DNA of 53,379 bases from JACVRM01 sp046262315. Lineage in GTDB: Bacteria > Actinomycetota > Thermoleophilia > Gaiellales > Gaiellaceae. A program made the translations under genes and the position numbers. The stretch is from the NCBI GenBank assembly GCA_046262315.1, contig JBHEMZ010000057.1:1-53379 (forward strand), given 5' to 3'. A model generated the notes under the pieces. It was not told the DNA's origin. It was given only the letters and a program-made list of their open reading frames with translations, and did no database searches. Of the stretch, positions 24,866 to 33,475 are shown one piece after another; within the stretch, counting starts at the first letter, position 1, and each line of letters starts with the position of its first letter.

Positions 24866-25156
24866 GTGAGCGCTCGCCGGCCCGTCAGAAGCACTCGCGC
24901 GCTCGAGCGGCTACGCGAGCGAGTGGCGCACGTTGACGACGGTGGCTGGTTCTTCGGCGCGATCGCCGACCAGGTTGCAGACCACCGGATCCGGCGAGGG
25001 CTCTCCCAGAAGAACCTTGCGGCGCTCTGCGGGACGACGCAATCGGCGATCGCACGGCTCGAGGCTGGTGGGCGGCCACCTCGAATCGACACGCTGCTCC
25101 GCATCGCGAACGCGCTCGACTGCGACCTCGTCGTCGAGCTGCGCCCGCGCTCATGA
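24866..25156 (+). CDS. Xre-family helix-turn-helix protein
   Basis: The 96-residue protein carries a Cro/C1-type helix-turn-helix at about residues 33-88 (IRRGLSQKNLAALCGTTQSA, then RLEAGGRPPRIDTLLRIANA). It resembles antitoxin-type or small housekeeping regulators; no toxin partner is adjacent. The gene overlaps the following lipoprotein by four bases (ATGA), so they form a two-gene operon. Probably leaderless. Confidence 0.85.
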   Translation: MSARRPVRSTRALERLRERVAHVDDGGWFFGAIADQVADHRIRRGLSQKNLAALCGTTQSAIARLEAGGRPPRIDTLLRIANALDCDLVVELRPRS

Positions 25157-25602
25157 GACTTCGGCTCGGCGCGGCGCTCTGCCTCGCGACCGCAGTGGCG
25201 GGCGCGTGCGGAGGCAGCGACGGCGACTCCTCGGACGGCCGCTACGCCGACCAGGCCGACGCCGTGTGTCTCGACGCGCAGGCGGAGCTCGAGCAGATCC
25301 CGCAGCCGCTGACGCTCCCAGACCTCGCTCCGTGGACGCGCCGCTTCGTGCCGGTCGCGCGCCGCCAAGTCGAGCGCCTGCGCAAGCTCGACCCGCCCGA
25401 GGGCGACGAGGCGAACGCCCGAGCCTTCGCCGACGCGCTAGACCGGAGCGTGGACGCGATCGAGCAGATGGGGCAGGCGGCCCGGAGCGGCAACGACGGG
25501 CGGCTTCAGGAACTGACGGGCGCCGCTCAGCAGGCGACGGCCGAGGCTCGGGCACTAGCCGCCGACCTCGGCCTCCAGGCCTGCGCCACCTCGGGTCCGT
25601 AG
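25153..25602 (+). CDS. Small secreted lipoprotein, function unknown
   Basis: The 149-residue product has a lipobox (LATAVAGAC) at the end of a short signal peptide and an acidic, helical mature region with VCLDAQAELEQIPQP and a late LQACAT. Two Cys residues in the mature part could form a disulfide, as in the lipoprotein at 24365. It overlaps the Xre gene by four bases and is followed, head to head at the 3' ends, by paaG. Function unknown. Confidence 0.78.
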   Translation: MRLRLGAALCLATAVAGACGGSDGDSSDGRYADQADAVCLDAQAELEQIPQPLTLPDLAPWTRRFVPVARRQVERLRKLDPPEGDEANARAFADALDRSVDAIEQMGQAARSGNDGRLQELTGAAQQATAEARALAADLGLQACATSGP

Positions 25603-25606
25603 CTCC

Positions 25607-26377
25607 TCAACGGCCGGTGAAGCGCGGCTCGCGCTTCTCAAGGAACGCCGCCACGCCCTCACGGAAGTCGTCCGTCTGCGTCGCCGCCGCCTGAAGCTGG
25701 GCCTCTCGCTCGAGCTGCTCGTCGAGCGTCGTGGTGGCCGCTTGGTCGAGCAGGCGCTTCGTCATGCCGATGCCACGCGTTGGCATGGCGGCGAGCTCGG
25801 TCGCGAGCTCCGAGGCACGCTCCGGCAGACGGTCCGCCTCGACCACCTCGCTGACCAACCCCCACGCGTGTGCCTCGACGGCGGTGAGCCGCTTTCCCGA
25901 GGTCAGCCACTCGAACGCGCGCGCGTAGCCGAGCAGACGCGTGACAAAGAACGTCCCGCCGGAGTCGGGGACGAGCCCGATGTTGATAAAAGCCGGCACG
26001 AAGGTTGCGCCGTCGGCGGCGAGGCGCAGGTCACAGGCGCAGGCGAAAGACAGGCCGGCTCCGGCGGCCGCGCCGTTGACCGCGGCGATGACCGGCTTCT
26101 CGAGCGCCCGGATCGCGAGCACGTTGGGGTGGTACGTCCCGCGGAGTCGCTCGCCGATGTCGCCCGCGGCCTCCCGAAACTCCGCCAGGTCCTGGCCCAC
26201 ACAGAAGCCGCGACCTGCGCCCGTCAGCACGACAGCCCGCACATCGTCCGCTCGCGCCTTCTTGAGGGCGGCGGACAGTCCTTCGTGCATCGCGCGGTTG
26301 AAGGCGTTCAGCACATCCGGACGGTTCAACGTGATCGTCAGCACGCCGCCGTCGCGGCTGGTCTCGACCTCACCCAC
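25607..26377 (-). CDS. paaG: Enoyl-CoA hydratase/isomerase, PaaG-like
   Basis: PaaG isomerises the ring-epoxide of phenylacetyl-CoA to the oxepin and later shifts a double bond. The 256-residue crotonase shows LTGAGRGFCVGQDLAEF, the oxyanion stretch NGAAAGAGLSFACACDLRLA, PAFINIGLVPDSGGTFF and the ending FREGVAAFLEKREPRFTG, all characteristic of PaaG. The GTG start at 26377 overlaps the cupin stop by eight bases; the long upstream frame lies across the cupin gene and is rejected. It is last in a five-gene minus-strand operon (EthD, ECH, ECH, cupin, paaG) convergent with the paaABCD side. Confidence 0.9.
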   Translation of the reverse strand: MGEVETSRDGGVLTITLNRPDVLNAFNRAMHEGLSAALKKARADDVRAVVLTGAGRGFCVGQDLAEFREAAGDIGERLRGTYHPNVLAIRALEKPVIAAVNGAAAGAGLSFACACDLRLAADGATFVPAFINIGLVPDSGGTFFVTRLLGYARAFEWLTSGKRLTAVEAHAWGLVSEVVEADRLPERASELATELAAMPTRGIGMTKRLLDQAATTTLDEQLEREAQLQAAATQTDDFREGVAAFLEKREPRFTGR

Positions 26378-26921
26378 GGCGCGGCTCCCACGGAAGCCCC
26401 GCGTGATCGAGCCGCTCCGGCTCGAACGCGGGGAACCCACTGTACGCCTCGGGTGGGGAGGTAGTCTCGTGCGCGACGCTCGCACCGTGGCGCGCGGCCG
26501 CCTCGTCGACCGGGAAGAGAGCGCCGCGATCCGGCCGGCGAGCACCGATGCAGAGCACGGCGCAGCGCGAGTCGCCCGCACCGACGAAGACGTGTCTCGT
26601 ACCGGCCGGGCAGTGCACGTAGTCCCAGGCACGCAGGCGCCGCTCCTCGCCCTCCACGACCAGAACGCACTCGCCGGCGAGCACGAGGAACGCCTCCTGG
26701 ACGCTCTCGGCGTGGTACAGGCAATTCGGCCTGCCGGGCTCGAGCACGCCGACGTTGACGCCGAGCTCCGGCGAGCGCTCGTCGGGAAGGAACAGCGCGG
26801 AGTGCCCGAGCGCCGGGTTCCGGAACCAGCCGGCGTCCGCGAGGTTAACGACGAACCAGCCTTCGCCCTCCGGCACGAGCCCGCTGCCGACGTCGACGAG
26901 CCTGGCTTCCCCTACCGCCAT
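26370..26921 (-). CDS. Cupin-domain protein
   Basis: The 183-residue protein has a cupin barrel around residues 55-125 (ESVQEAFLVLAGECVLVVEG, then DYVHCPAGTRHVF). The first motif keeps Glu in place of one usual His. It may be a metal-binding sensor or a small dioxygenase; the position between enoyl-CoA hydratases suggests a role linked to aromatic or acyl-CoA catabolism, but no substrate can be named. AAGGAGGAGGG precedes the ATG closely. Confidence 0.85.
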   Translation of the reverse strand: MAVGEARLVDVGSGLVPEGEGWFVVNLADAGWFRNPALGHSALFLPDERSPELGVNVGVLEPGRPNCLYHAESVQEAFLVLAGECVLVVEGEERRLRAWDYVHCPAGTRHVFVGAGDSRCAVLCIGARRPDRGALFPVDEAAARHGASVAHETTSPPEAYSGFPAFEPERLDHAGLPWEPRRG

Positions 26922-26952
26922 CCCTCCTCCTTGCCGCGCGACGCGCGCCACC

Positions 26953-27726
26953 CTACCTCCCTCTGAAGTCGGGCTCGCGCTTCTCGACGAACGCGCGGAG
27001 GCCCTCGCCGGCGTCCTCCGAGGCGAACGCGAGCGCGAGCAGCCGCCGCTCGTGCTCGAGACCGGCCGAGAGCGGCGTCTCGAAGGCAAGGTCGACCGCC
27101 TCCTTGGCGAGCCGCGTGCCGACCGGGCCCTTCGCGGCGACGTCGCGGGCGATGCGCTTCGCCTCCTCGAGCCACGCCTCCTTCGCGACGACGCGGGAGA
27201 CGAGCCCGGCCGCGAGCGCCTCGCGTGCCGACAGGAACCGGCCGCTGAGGACGACGTCCATCGCGACCGCCTTGCCGACGGCGCGCGCCCACCGCTGCGT
27301 CCCGCCGGCGCCCGGGATGATCCCGAGCCCCGTCTCCGGCTGGCCGAAGCGCGCGGTCTCGGACGCGACCACGATGTCGCAGAGCAGCGCGAGCTCGCAG
27401 CCGCCGCCGAGACAGAAGCCGGAGACGGCCGCCACGAGCGGCGTCCAGACCCCGCGGATCGCGTCCCACCGCTCGACGCGGCGCGCGTAGAGCAGGTCGA
27501 CCGGCGTCATGTGCGACAGCTCGCCGATGTCCGCGCCGGCCGCGAACGCTCGCTCCGAGCCGCCGACGACGACGCAGCGGATCTCCTCGTCGCCGTCGAG
27601 CGCCTGCAGCGCGGCGACGAGCTCGGCCATCAAGTCGTCGGAGAGCGCGTTCAGCTGCTGGGGGCGGTTCAGCAGCACCGTGGCGATGGGCGGCTCGCGC
27701 TCGACGAGAGCGAGGCGGTCGCTCAA
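26953..27726 (-). CDS. Enoyl-CoA hydratase (crotonase family, PaaF-like)
   Basis: The 257-residue enzyme has FAAGADIGEL, the oxyanion segment GFCLGGGCELALLCD with the first catalytic Glu, and FGQPETGLGIIPGAGGTQRW with the second, so both acidic residues of true hydratases are present. In phenylacetate breakdown PaaF hydrates 2,3-dehydroadipyl-CoA; a general beta-oxidation role is equally possible. The annotated start is TTG at 27726 and is not backed by a strong ribosome-binding site. A short repeat (27740-27778) separates it from the next hydratase gene. Confidence 0.9.
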   Translation of the reverse strand: MSDRLALVEREPPIATVLLNRPQQLNALSDDLMAELVAALQALDGDEEIRCVVVGGSERAFAAGADIGELSHMTPVDLLYARRVERWDAIRGVWTPLVAAVSGFCLGGGCELALLCDIVVASETARFGQPETGLGIIPGAGGTQRWARAVGKAVAMDVVLSGRFLSAREALAAGLVSRVVAKEAWLEEAKRIARDVAAKGPVGTRLAKEAVDLAFETPLSAGLEHERRLLALAFASEDAGEGLRAFVEKREPDFRGR

Positions 27727-27739
27727 GCTCGTGCTCCGA

Positions 27740-27778
27740 CGGGACAGTCCCCGGTCGGGGACAGTCCCTGCTCGGGAC
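27740..27778. repeat. Small REP-like repeat in the gap between two hydratase genes
   Basis: GGGACAGTCCC occurs twice (from 27741 and from 27759) and a third partial GGGACT follows. The two units are also nearly inverted around GGT, giving an imperfect hairpin. Short GGGACAGTCCC motifs resemble REP sequences mobilised by RAYT transposases; no such transposase is in the window. Confidence 0.45.
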
Positions 27779-27781
27779 TCG

Positions 27782-28588
27782 TCATCGATCCTTCTCCAGG
27801 AAGCGCCTGATCGCGTCCTGCGCCTCCTCGTTCAGCATCGACAGCGCGAGCCAGTCGCGCGCGTGGCCGACCGTCCCGTGCCAGGAGAGGTCGCGCCAGA
27901 AGTTGAGCTGCTGCTTCGCGTAGCGCGTCGTCTCGGGAAGCTTCGTGGCCAGCTTCTCTGCGTACTCGTCGACGGCGGCGTCGAGCTGCTCGCGAGGGAC
28001 GGCGCGGTTGACGAGGCCCCACTCCGCTGCCTGCGCTGCCGAGATCTCCTCGCAGAGCAGGATGATCTCTCGCGCGCGCCGTTCGCCGACCAGGACCGGC
28101 AGCCACTGGGTCGCGCCTCCGGCCGGCACGGACCCGTGCTCGAGTCCCACGTGGCGGATATACGCGTCATCGACCATGACGGCGAGGTCGCAGCCCATCT
28201 GGAGCTCGTTGCCACCCCCGACGCAGATGCCGTTGATCCGCGCCAGCGTCGGCTTGCCGATCTTGCGCAGGCGGTCGTGCATATCCTCGAAGGCGCCGAA
28301 CCATTTCCAGTATTCCTTCGAGTTGCCGACGAGCTCTGCGCCCCAGGAGCGCAGGTCGGCGCCGACGCAGAACGCGCGGCCCGCGCCGGTCACGACCAGG
28401 ACGCGAACCTCGTCGTCCCAGGAGGCGTCCTCGAAGGCCCGCGCGAGCTCGCGCAGCATGCGAAAGTCGAAGGCGTTCAGCACCTCGGGCCGCTCGAGAG
28501 TGACGGTCGCGCGCGGCGGCGTCTTCTCGTAGCGGATGCGCTCAAAGCCAAGCTCGGCCGGGTCAGCGGGGCGTGGCGCGTCGGTCAA
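27782..28588 (-). CDS. Enoyl-CoA hydratase/isomerase family protein
   Basis: The 268-residue crotonase starts at TTG 28588, whose last bases overlap the EthD stop codon (TTGA). It shows VTGAGRAFCVGADLRSWG, the oxyanion stretch NGICVGGGNELQMGCDLAVM and the segment EHGSVPAGGATQWLPVLVG. The second catalytic position reads EHGSV instead of the PETGLG of the neighbour, and the family has naphthoate-synthase-like and ring-opening members, for example 6-oxocyclohex-1-ene-CoA hydrolase-like enzymes. The reaction therefore cannot be fixed. It is part of the EthD, ECH, ECH, cupin, paaG run. Confidence 0.87.
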   Translation of the reverse strand: MTDAPRPADPAELGFERIRYEKTPPRATVTLERPEVLNAFDFRMLRELARAFEDASWDDEVRVLVVTGAGRAFCVGADLRSWGAELVGNSKEYWKWFGAFEDMHDRLRKIGKPTLARINGICVGGGNELQMGCDLAVMVDDAYIRHVGLEHGSVPAGGATQWLPVLVGERRAREIILLCEEISAAQAAEWGLVNRAVPREQLDAAVDEYAEKLATKLPETTRYAKQQLNFWRDLSWHGTVGHARDWLALSMLNEEAQDAIRRFLEKDR

Positions 28589-28863
28589 CTGACGTCCGCA
28601 AAGTGCACCTGGAACGGAACGCCCATTGCCATCGCGTCCTTGCCGGTGGCGACGAACTCGTCCGTGCGCGCGGCGGTCTTGAAGGCGTCCTTGTCCGCGA
28701 ATTCCCACTCCGCGTAATAGCGGAAGCGCGGCTCGCCGACAGGTGCGCCGAACACCCGGCCGTGGCGGAACGTGCCGCCGGGAACCCGGCGGCAGAGCTC
28801 GGCGTGGTGCTCGAACCGCTCGGCATCCGGCTCGGCTTCGTAGACGACGAAAACGCGGACCAT
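28585..28863 (-). CDS. EthD-domain small protein
   Basis: The 92-residue protein (VRVFVVYEAEPDAERFEHH, later RYYAEWEFADKDAFKTA) is an EthD-type ferredoxin-like alpha/beta barrel. Members assist or carry out steps in ring or ether degradation, often as small dimers beside oxygenases. The ATG at 28863 has GGAG five bases upstream; a GTG two codons earlier touches that site. It is the first gene of the five-gene minus-strand operon. Confidence 0.82.
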   Translation of the reverse strand: MVRVFVVYEAEPDAERFEHHAELCRRVPGGTFRHGRVFGAPVGEPRFRYYAEWEFADKDAFKTAARTDEFVATGKDAMAMGVPFQVHFADVS

Positions 28864-28911
28864 CGACACTCCTTTGTCGGCGACGGGCGGAGCGTATAGC
28901 TTGCGCGGTCC

Positions 28912-29364
28912 GTGTCAGGCGGAGCCGGTCTCGCGGTCGCACTCACCCTCACGGCGGGGCTGGCCGGCTCGGTGCAGGCCGCCGTCATGGGGGAACTCGG
29001 CGAGCGTGTGGGCATCGTCCCTGCGCTCGCGTTCTCGACGCTCGTCGCCGTCGCCGGCGGGCTGGTGGTGCTCTCCGTGGTCGAGCGAAACGCCGGCGGC
29101 CTGCGGGACACTTTCCGCGAGCCCGCGTGGCTTTGGACCGGCGGGCTGCTCAGCCTGCTGATCGTGCTCGCCATTACCGTGGCGACGCCGCGGATCGGGG
29201 TCACGGCAACCGTTGGTCTTGTCATTGCCGGCAACCTCGCGATGGCCGCGGTGATCGACCACTTCGGCCTTTTCGGCCAGGGCGAGGTGCCGATCGGGTG
29301 GGCGCGATTGCTCGGGCTCGCGCTGCTCGCCGCCGGGTCGGCGCTCTCCCTCTCGAGTAGCTGA
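28912..29364 (+). CDS. YdcZ-type (DUF606) DMT-superfamily membrane protein
   Basis: The 150-residue protein has five hydrophobic segments, starting AVALTLTAGLAGSVQAAVMG, with VGIVPALAFSTLVAVAGGLV and GLVIAGNLAMAAVIDHFGLF. This matches the five-helix YdcZ half-transporters of the drug/metabolite superfamily. The substrate is unknown. TATAGC lies 11 nt before the GTG. The stop codon overlaps the start of the next gene (TGATG). Confidence 0.82.
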   Translation: MSGGAGLAVALTLTAGLAGSVQAAVMGELGERVGIVPALAFSTLVAVAGGLVVLSVVERNAGGLRDTFREPAWLWTGGLLSLLIVLAITVATPRIGVTATVGLVIAGNLAMAAVIDHFGLFGQGEVPIGWARLLGLALLAAGSALSLSSS

Positions 29365-29663
29365 TGGAGCCGACGCAGGCACTCGAGAAGCTGGATCTCG
29401 TCGTCGGACGGATCCGCGAGGCCGGCCCGCACCCAGGAGCGCGCGCCCCCTCGTATCTGCTCCGCATCGACCTGGGCGGCCGCGGAACGCGCGAGGCAAG
29501 CATCGAGGCCGGTGCCTACGACGCCGCGGAGCTCGTCGGCTCGCAGGTGGTGTGCGGGGCCCGCGGCGACGAGATCCTCGTGCTCGCAGCCCGCTCGCGG
29601 GCGCACGGCATCGTGCTGCTCCGTCCCGACCGCGAGGTCGAGAACGGTACGGCAATCGGCTAG
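29364..29663 (+). CDS. tRNA-binding-domain protein (CsaA-like)
   Basis: The 99-residue OB-fold protein contains LDLVVGRIREAGPHPGARAP and LVGSQVVCGARGD, then VLLRPDREVENGTAI, matching the single-domain CsaA/EMAP-II tRNA-binding fold. CsaA has export-chaperone activity in Bacillus; here the role is unknown. It is translationally coupled to the YdcZ-type gene. The 191 bp that follow up to the xanthine dehydrogenase stop contain nothing I can support. Confidence 0.82.
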   Translation: MEPTQALEKLDLVVGRIREAGPHPGARAPSYLLRIDLGGRGTREASIEAGAYDAAELVGSQVVCGARGDEILVLAARSRAHGIVLLRPDREVENGTAIG

Positions 29664-29854
29664 GAGAGCCGGGCGCTTTCGATCGGCGAACCCCGGGGCG
29701 GCGCGACCAGGCTAGTTCCCCTGCCAACCCGGCCGCGTCACGCCCCTGTCCCACAGACGCATCCGCCGCTCGCACAGCTCGCGCGCAGGCGGGGACGTCT
29801 CGGTGAGACGAGTCGAGTTCGCTGACGACTGGCGAGTGGTTCGGACGGCTCGAG

Positions 29855-32098
29855 CTAGACGCCGGCGAGCTCGTCCGGGCGAACGGGCACGCGAGTCAGA
29901 GGCCGGCCCGTGGCGTCCCGCAGCGCCGAGGCGATCGCCGCCGTCGCCACCACGGTCGAGAACTCGCCCACGCCCTTGACGCCGTAGGGCGCCTCGGGCT
30001 CGGGCTGCTCGACGAACACGGAGTCCACGGGGGGCATGTCGAGCGCGGTCGGGATCAGGTAGTCGGTGAAGCTCGCGTTCGTGATCAGGCCGTCGTGCGT
30101 CTGGATCTCTTCCATGAGCGCGAGTCCGAGGCCCTGTGCCGTCCCCCCCTCGATCTGCCCCTCGACGGCGACGGGGTTGAGCGCCCGGCCGACGTCCTGG
30201 GCGACGCCGATCCAGACCACGCGCGTGAGGCCGAGCTCGACGTCGACCTCGGCCACGACGCGCATGGCCGCGCAGGCCAGCGCGACATGGGCGCGTTCAC
30301 CTGTGACCTGTCCGTTCTCGGGATCGAGCGGCGCGGTCGGCGGGTGATGGTAGACGCGCTCGACGTCGATCTCCTCGCCGGCCGCGAGCCGCCCGCCCCG
30401 CCGCTCGAGCTCGTCGGCCGCCGATCGGCACGCGAGCCGGACCGCGCCTGCGACCATCCAGGTCAAGCGGGAGGCGGACGCCGAGCCGGCCGAGCCCACA
30501 GCAGCCGTGGAGTGCGCTGCAGGCACGACGGTCTCGACCGAAAGCTCGGACCGCGCGACCTGGAGCATCACGTCCGTGACTCCCTGGCCCACCTCGGCCG
30601 CGGCGCAGTGCAGCTCGGCCGCGATCCCGCCGTGCGCGTCCGCGAAGAGGCGGACCCGCGCGACTGTCGAGTCGTCGTAGCCTTCCGAGTAAGCGATGTT
30701 CTTCATGCCGACGGCGAACCCGACTCCGCGGCGCACGCCCTCACCGCGCGTCGTGTTGCCCGCACCCCCGGGCAGGCGGATCGGGTCGCGCGGCAGATCC
30801 TCCGGCTCGGGCAGCGGGAGCTCGGCCGCCCGGCGGATCACGTCGGCCACCGGCAGCGAGCCGGTCACGACCTGGCCGGTCGGCAGCCGTCCGCCGGGAG
30901 CGAGGGCGTTGCGCAGACGCAGCTCCACGGGGTCGAGCCCGAGCTCCGCGGCCAGCCGGTCCATCTGCGCCTCGGCCGCGAAGCATGCCTGCACGGCGCC
31001 GAAGCCGCGCATCGCACCGCACGGAGGATTGTTCGTGTACACACAGGTCGACTCCACGAGCGCGTTCGGCACCGCGTACGGGCCGCACGCAAACGAAGCG
31101 GCGTTGGACGTCACAGCGGTCGAGCTCGACGCGTAGGCGCCGCCGTCCAGCAGGATCCGCACGCGGACGGCGACGAGCCGGCCGTCCCGCGTGGCGCGAT
31201 GCTCGGCCCAGATGCGCGCGGGGTGGCGGTGGACGTGCCCCCAGAATGACTCGTCGCGCGCGTAGACCATCTTCACGGGACGCGAGGTCACCAGCGCCAG
31301 CATCGCGCCGTGCACCTGCATCGACAGATCCTCGCGCCCGCCGAAGGCGCCTCCGACCCCGGCGAGATGGATACGCACCTGTTCCGGCTCGAGCCCGAGG
31401 CACGGCGCCACCTGGTCGCGGTCGACGTGCAGCCACTGAGTGGCCACGTAGATGTCGACGCCCCCGGCGCCGTCCGGCACCGCCAGGCCGGACTCGGGTC
31501 CGAGGAACGCCTGATCCTGGATGCCGGTCTCGTACGTGCCCGATACAGAGACGTCGCCGGCAGCGTCGGGGTCTCCGTGCCGGATGACGAGGTGGCGAAC
31601 GACGTTCGGACGCGGGTCGTCGCGGTAGCCGTGCGCCATGGTCGGGCGGTCGCGGTGCAGCGGCTCCTGCTCGGTGGCGCGCTCGGGATCGACCACCGGC
31701 TCGAGCAGCTCGTACTCGACCCGGACTCGAGCTGCGGCACGCCGGGCCTGCTCGGGGTGCACGGCGGCCACCAGCGCGACCGGCTCCCCGTGGTAGCGCA
31801 CACGGTCGATCGCCAGCACCGGCTGATCGGGGAACTCGAGCCCGTAGCGCTTGACCCCGGGAACGTCGTCGTGCGTGAGCACCGCATGCACTCCTGGCAT
31901 CGCGAGCGCCTCCGAGACATCGATCTCGACAATACGAGCGTGCGCGTGGGGGCTGCGCACGGTGTGACCCCAGAGCATCCCGGCCGCCGAGAGGTCGCTC
32001 GAGTATGCGAACTCGCCCGTCACCTTCGGGATGCCGTCATGCCGCCCCACGGCCGGGACGAGGCGGCCGCGCTCGACCTCGCGGACCGTCGCCGTCAC
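29855..32098 (-). CDS. xdhA: Xanthine dehydrogenase, molybdenum-binding subunit
   Basis: The 747-residue subunit carries the molybdopterin cytosine-dinucleotide motifs GGAFGGRED near 250 and CGAMRGFGAVQ near 345 (the xanthine-dehydrogenase form, not the CoxL AYRGAGR form). It also has EVGQGVTDVML near 505 and the catalytic Glu in GVKGVGEFST near the end. It oxidises hypoxanthine and xanthine to urate. The GTG start at 32098 overlaps the stop of the Fe-S subunit (GTGA). The symbols follow E. coli use. The order is FAD, Fe-S, Mo in one overlapping operon, at the head of the purine island. Confidence 0.93.
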   Translation of the reverse strand: MTATVREVERGRLVPAVGRHDGIPKVTGEFAYSSDLSAAGMLWGHTVRSPHAHARIVEIDVSEALAMPGVHAVLTHDDVPGVKRYGLEFPDQPVLAIDRVRYHGEPVALVAAVHPEQARRAAARVRVEYELLEPVVDPERATEQEPLHRDRPTMAHGYRDDPRPNVVRHLVIRHGDPDAAGDVSVSGTYETGIQDQAFLGPESGLAVPDGAGGVDIYVATQWLHVDRDQVAPCLGLEPEQVRIHLAGVGGAFGGREDLSMQVHGAMLALVTSRPVKMVYARDESFWGHVHRHPARIWAEHRATRDGRLVAVRVRILLDGGAYASSSTAVTSNAASFACGPYAVPNALVESTCVYTNNPPCGAMRGFGAVQACFAAEAQMDRLAAELGLDPVELRLRNALAPGGRLPTGQVVTGSLPVADVIRRAAELPLPEPEDLPRDPIRLPGGAGNTTRGEGVRRGVGFAVGMKNIAYSEGYDDSTVARVRLFADAHGGIAAELHCAAAEVGQGVTDVMLQVARSELSVETVVPAAHSTAAVGSAGSASASRLTWMVAGAVRLACRSAADELERRGGRLAAGEEIDVERVYHHPPTAPLDPENGQVTGERAHVALACAAMRVVAEVDVELGLTRVVWIGVAQDVGRALNPVAVEGQIEGGTAQGLGLALMEEIQTHDGLITNASFTDYLIPTALDMPPVDSVFVEQPEPEAPYGVKGVGEFSTVVATAAIASALRDATGRPLTRVPVRPDELAGV

Positions 32099-32550
32099 GA
32101 CGCGGCCGCCAGGCGCACAGCGTCGAAGATCTTGGCGTAGCCCGTGCAGCGGCAGAGATTGCCGGAAAGTGCCTCGCGGATCTCGGCCTCGCTCGGGTCC
32201 GGGATGCGGTCGAGCAGGTCGGCGGTCGCCATCACCAGCCCCGGCGTGCAGAAGCCGCACTGCACGGCGCCCGCCTCGACGAACGCCTCCTGCACGCGAT
32301 GCAGACCGCCGTCCCGGCGCAGGCCTTCTACGGTGACGACGTCGCGACCGTCGGCCTGGGCGGCCAGCACGAGACACGCGCAAACAAGCACGCCGTCGAG
32401 GAGTACCGAGCACGAGCCACACTCGCCCTGCTCGCAGGCGTTCTTCGACCCCGGCAGGCCCAGCCGCTCGCGCAGCGCCCAGAGCAGGCTCTCGCCTTCC
32501 CAGACCTCGGTCTGGCGCCGCTCGCCGTTGACGTGCAAAGAGATCCTCAT
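32095..32550 (-). CDS. xdhC: Xanthine dehydrogenase, [2Fe-2S] subunit
   Basis: The 151-residue subunit carries both expected iron-sulfur clusters: a plant-ferredoxin type CEQGECGSC with a further Cys in VCACLV, and the helical type QCGFCTPG with LCRCTGY. It passes electrons from the molybdenum centre to FAD. It overlaps both neighbours by four bases, which indicates coupled translation. Confidence 0.96.
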   Translation of the reverse strand: MRISLHVNGERRQTEVWEGESLLWALRERLGLPGSKNACEQGECGSCSVLLDGVLVCACLVLAAQADGRDVVTVEGLRRDGGLHRVQEAFVEAGAVQCGFCTPGLVMATADLLDRIPDPSEAEIREALSGNLCRCTGYAKIFDAVRLAAAS

Positions 32551-33338
32551 GCGAGGCAGCGGTCGAGGGCCCGCTCGGTCAGCACCCGGAGCGCGTGACG
32601 GCGGTAGGTCGCGGTTCCGCGCACGTCGTCGATCGGGCGCGAAGCGTCCGCGACCTGCTCGGGAAACGCGTCACGCTCGGCGAGCGGCGCCGTGACGAGG
32701 GTAGGCACCGGGCCTGCAGAGCCGAAGGCCGCGCGGAGCTCGCCCCGCTCGCGATCGGCAGCGAGCGCGAGCGAGCAGACTGCGATCACCATCGCGTTGC
32801 GAGGCCCGACCTTCATGAAGGTCTGCGGCGCGCCGCTCGGACTCAGGCGCACGGCGACGATCAGCTCATCGGGCTCGAGCGCGTTGCGCTTCGGACCGAC
32901 CAGGAACTGCTCGACCGGCAGGGTTCGTGTTCCGCGGACGCTCGCCAGCTCGACCTCCGCGCCCTCCACGAGGAGCGGCGGCAGCGCGTCACCGGCCGGT
33001 GACGCCGTGCCGAGGTTTCCTCCGATGGTGCCCCGGTTGCGGATCTGCGGCGAGCCGACCGTGCGCGAGGCCTGGGCGAGCGCGGGCAGGAGCTCCGCGA
33101 GCGGCTCCGCCATCGCCTCGGTGTACGTGAGCGATGCGCCCAGGCGCACCGTCCCGTTCTCCCGCGACCACCCGCGCAGCTCGTCGACGCGGTTCAGGTC
33201 GAGGAGCGAAGCCGGGCGCGCATGGTCGAAGTTCAGCAGCACCAGCACATCGGTTCCGCCCTCGATCGGCAGCGCGTCGGGGCGCTCGGCTTTCAGGCGC
33301 AGCGCCTCGTCAAGGCTCCGCGGCGTGAGAACTTCCAC
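32547..33338 (-). CDS. xdhB: Xanthine dehydrogenase, FAD-binding subunit
   Basis: The 263-residue subunit has the FAD motifs LPIEGGTDVLV near 25 and the stretch SPQIRNRGTIGGNLGTASPA near 96, typical of molybdenum-hydroxylase medium chains. It hands electrons to the final acceptor. It is the first gene of the xdh operon; a TAAGGT box ends 6 nt before the GTG, so the message is probably leaderless. It is divergent from adenine deaminase. Confidence 0.94.
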   Translation of the reverse strand: MEVLTPRSLDEALRLKAERPDALPIEGGTDVLVLLNFDHARPASLLDLNRVDELRGWSRENGTVRLGASLTYTEAMAEPLAELLPALAQASRTVGSPQIRNRGTIGGNLGTASPAGDALPPLLVEGAEVELASVRGTRTLPVEQFLVGPKRNALEPDELIVAVRLSPSGAPQTFMKVGPRNAMVIAVCSLALAADRERGELRAAFGSAGPVPTLVTAPLAERDAFPEQVADASRPIDDVRGTATYRRHALRVLTERALDRCLA

Positions 33339-33344
33339 GCCTCA

Positions 33345-33350
33345 ACCTTA
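33345..33350 (-). promoter_or_regulatory. -10 box TAAGGT of the xdh operon
   Basis: TAAGGT ends 6 nt before the GTG at 33338. The hairpin repeat at 33353-33453 occupies the region where the -35 element would lie. Confidence 0.5.
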
Positions 33351-33352
33351 AT

Positions 33353-33453
33353 CCGGCGGAGGCGGGGTCTCCCCGCCGCAGCCACAACGCGGCTCCGGCA
33401 CGTCTGACGTGTTGGGAAGGAGGCGCCAGGGGAAACCGGCCGTTTCCCCCGTG
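33353..33453 (-). repeat. Two-hairpin intergenic repeat, copy 1
   Basis: Read on the minus strand it has a first hairpin GGGGAAAC/GTTTCCCC, a linker with CCTTCCCAAC, then GCCGGAGCCGCG, TGGCTGCGG and a second hairpin GGCGGGG/CCCCGCC. The same order of elements is found at 42456-42556, and the second half at 43016-43072. It fills the gap between the divergent xdh and adenine deaminase genes. Confidence 0.8.
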
Positions 33454-33463
33454 AAGCGACCGT

Positions 33464-33469
33464 TAGGGT
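33464..33469 (+). promoter_or_regulatory. -10 box TAGGGT of adenine deaminase
   Basis: TAGGGT ends 6 nt before the ATG at 33476, without a ribosome-binding site between. Confidence 0.5.
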
Positions 33470-33475
33470 CGCGAC

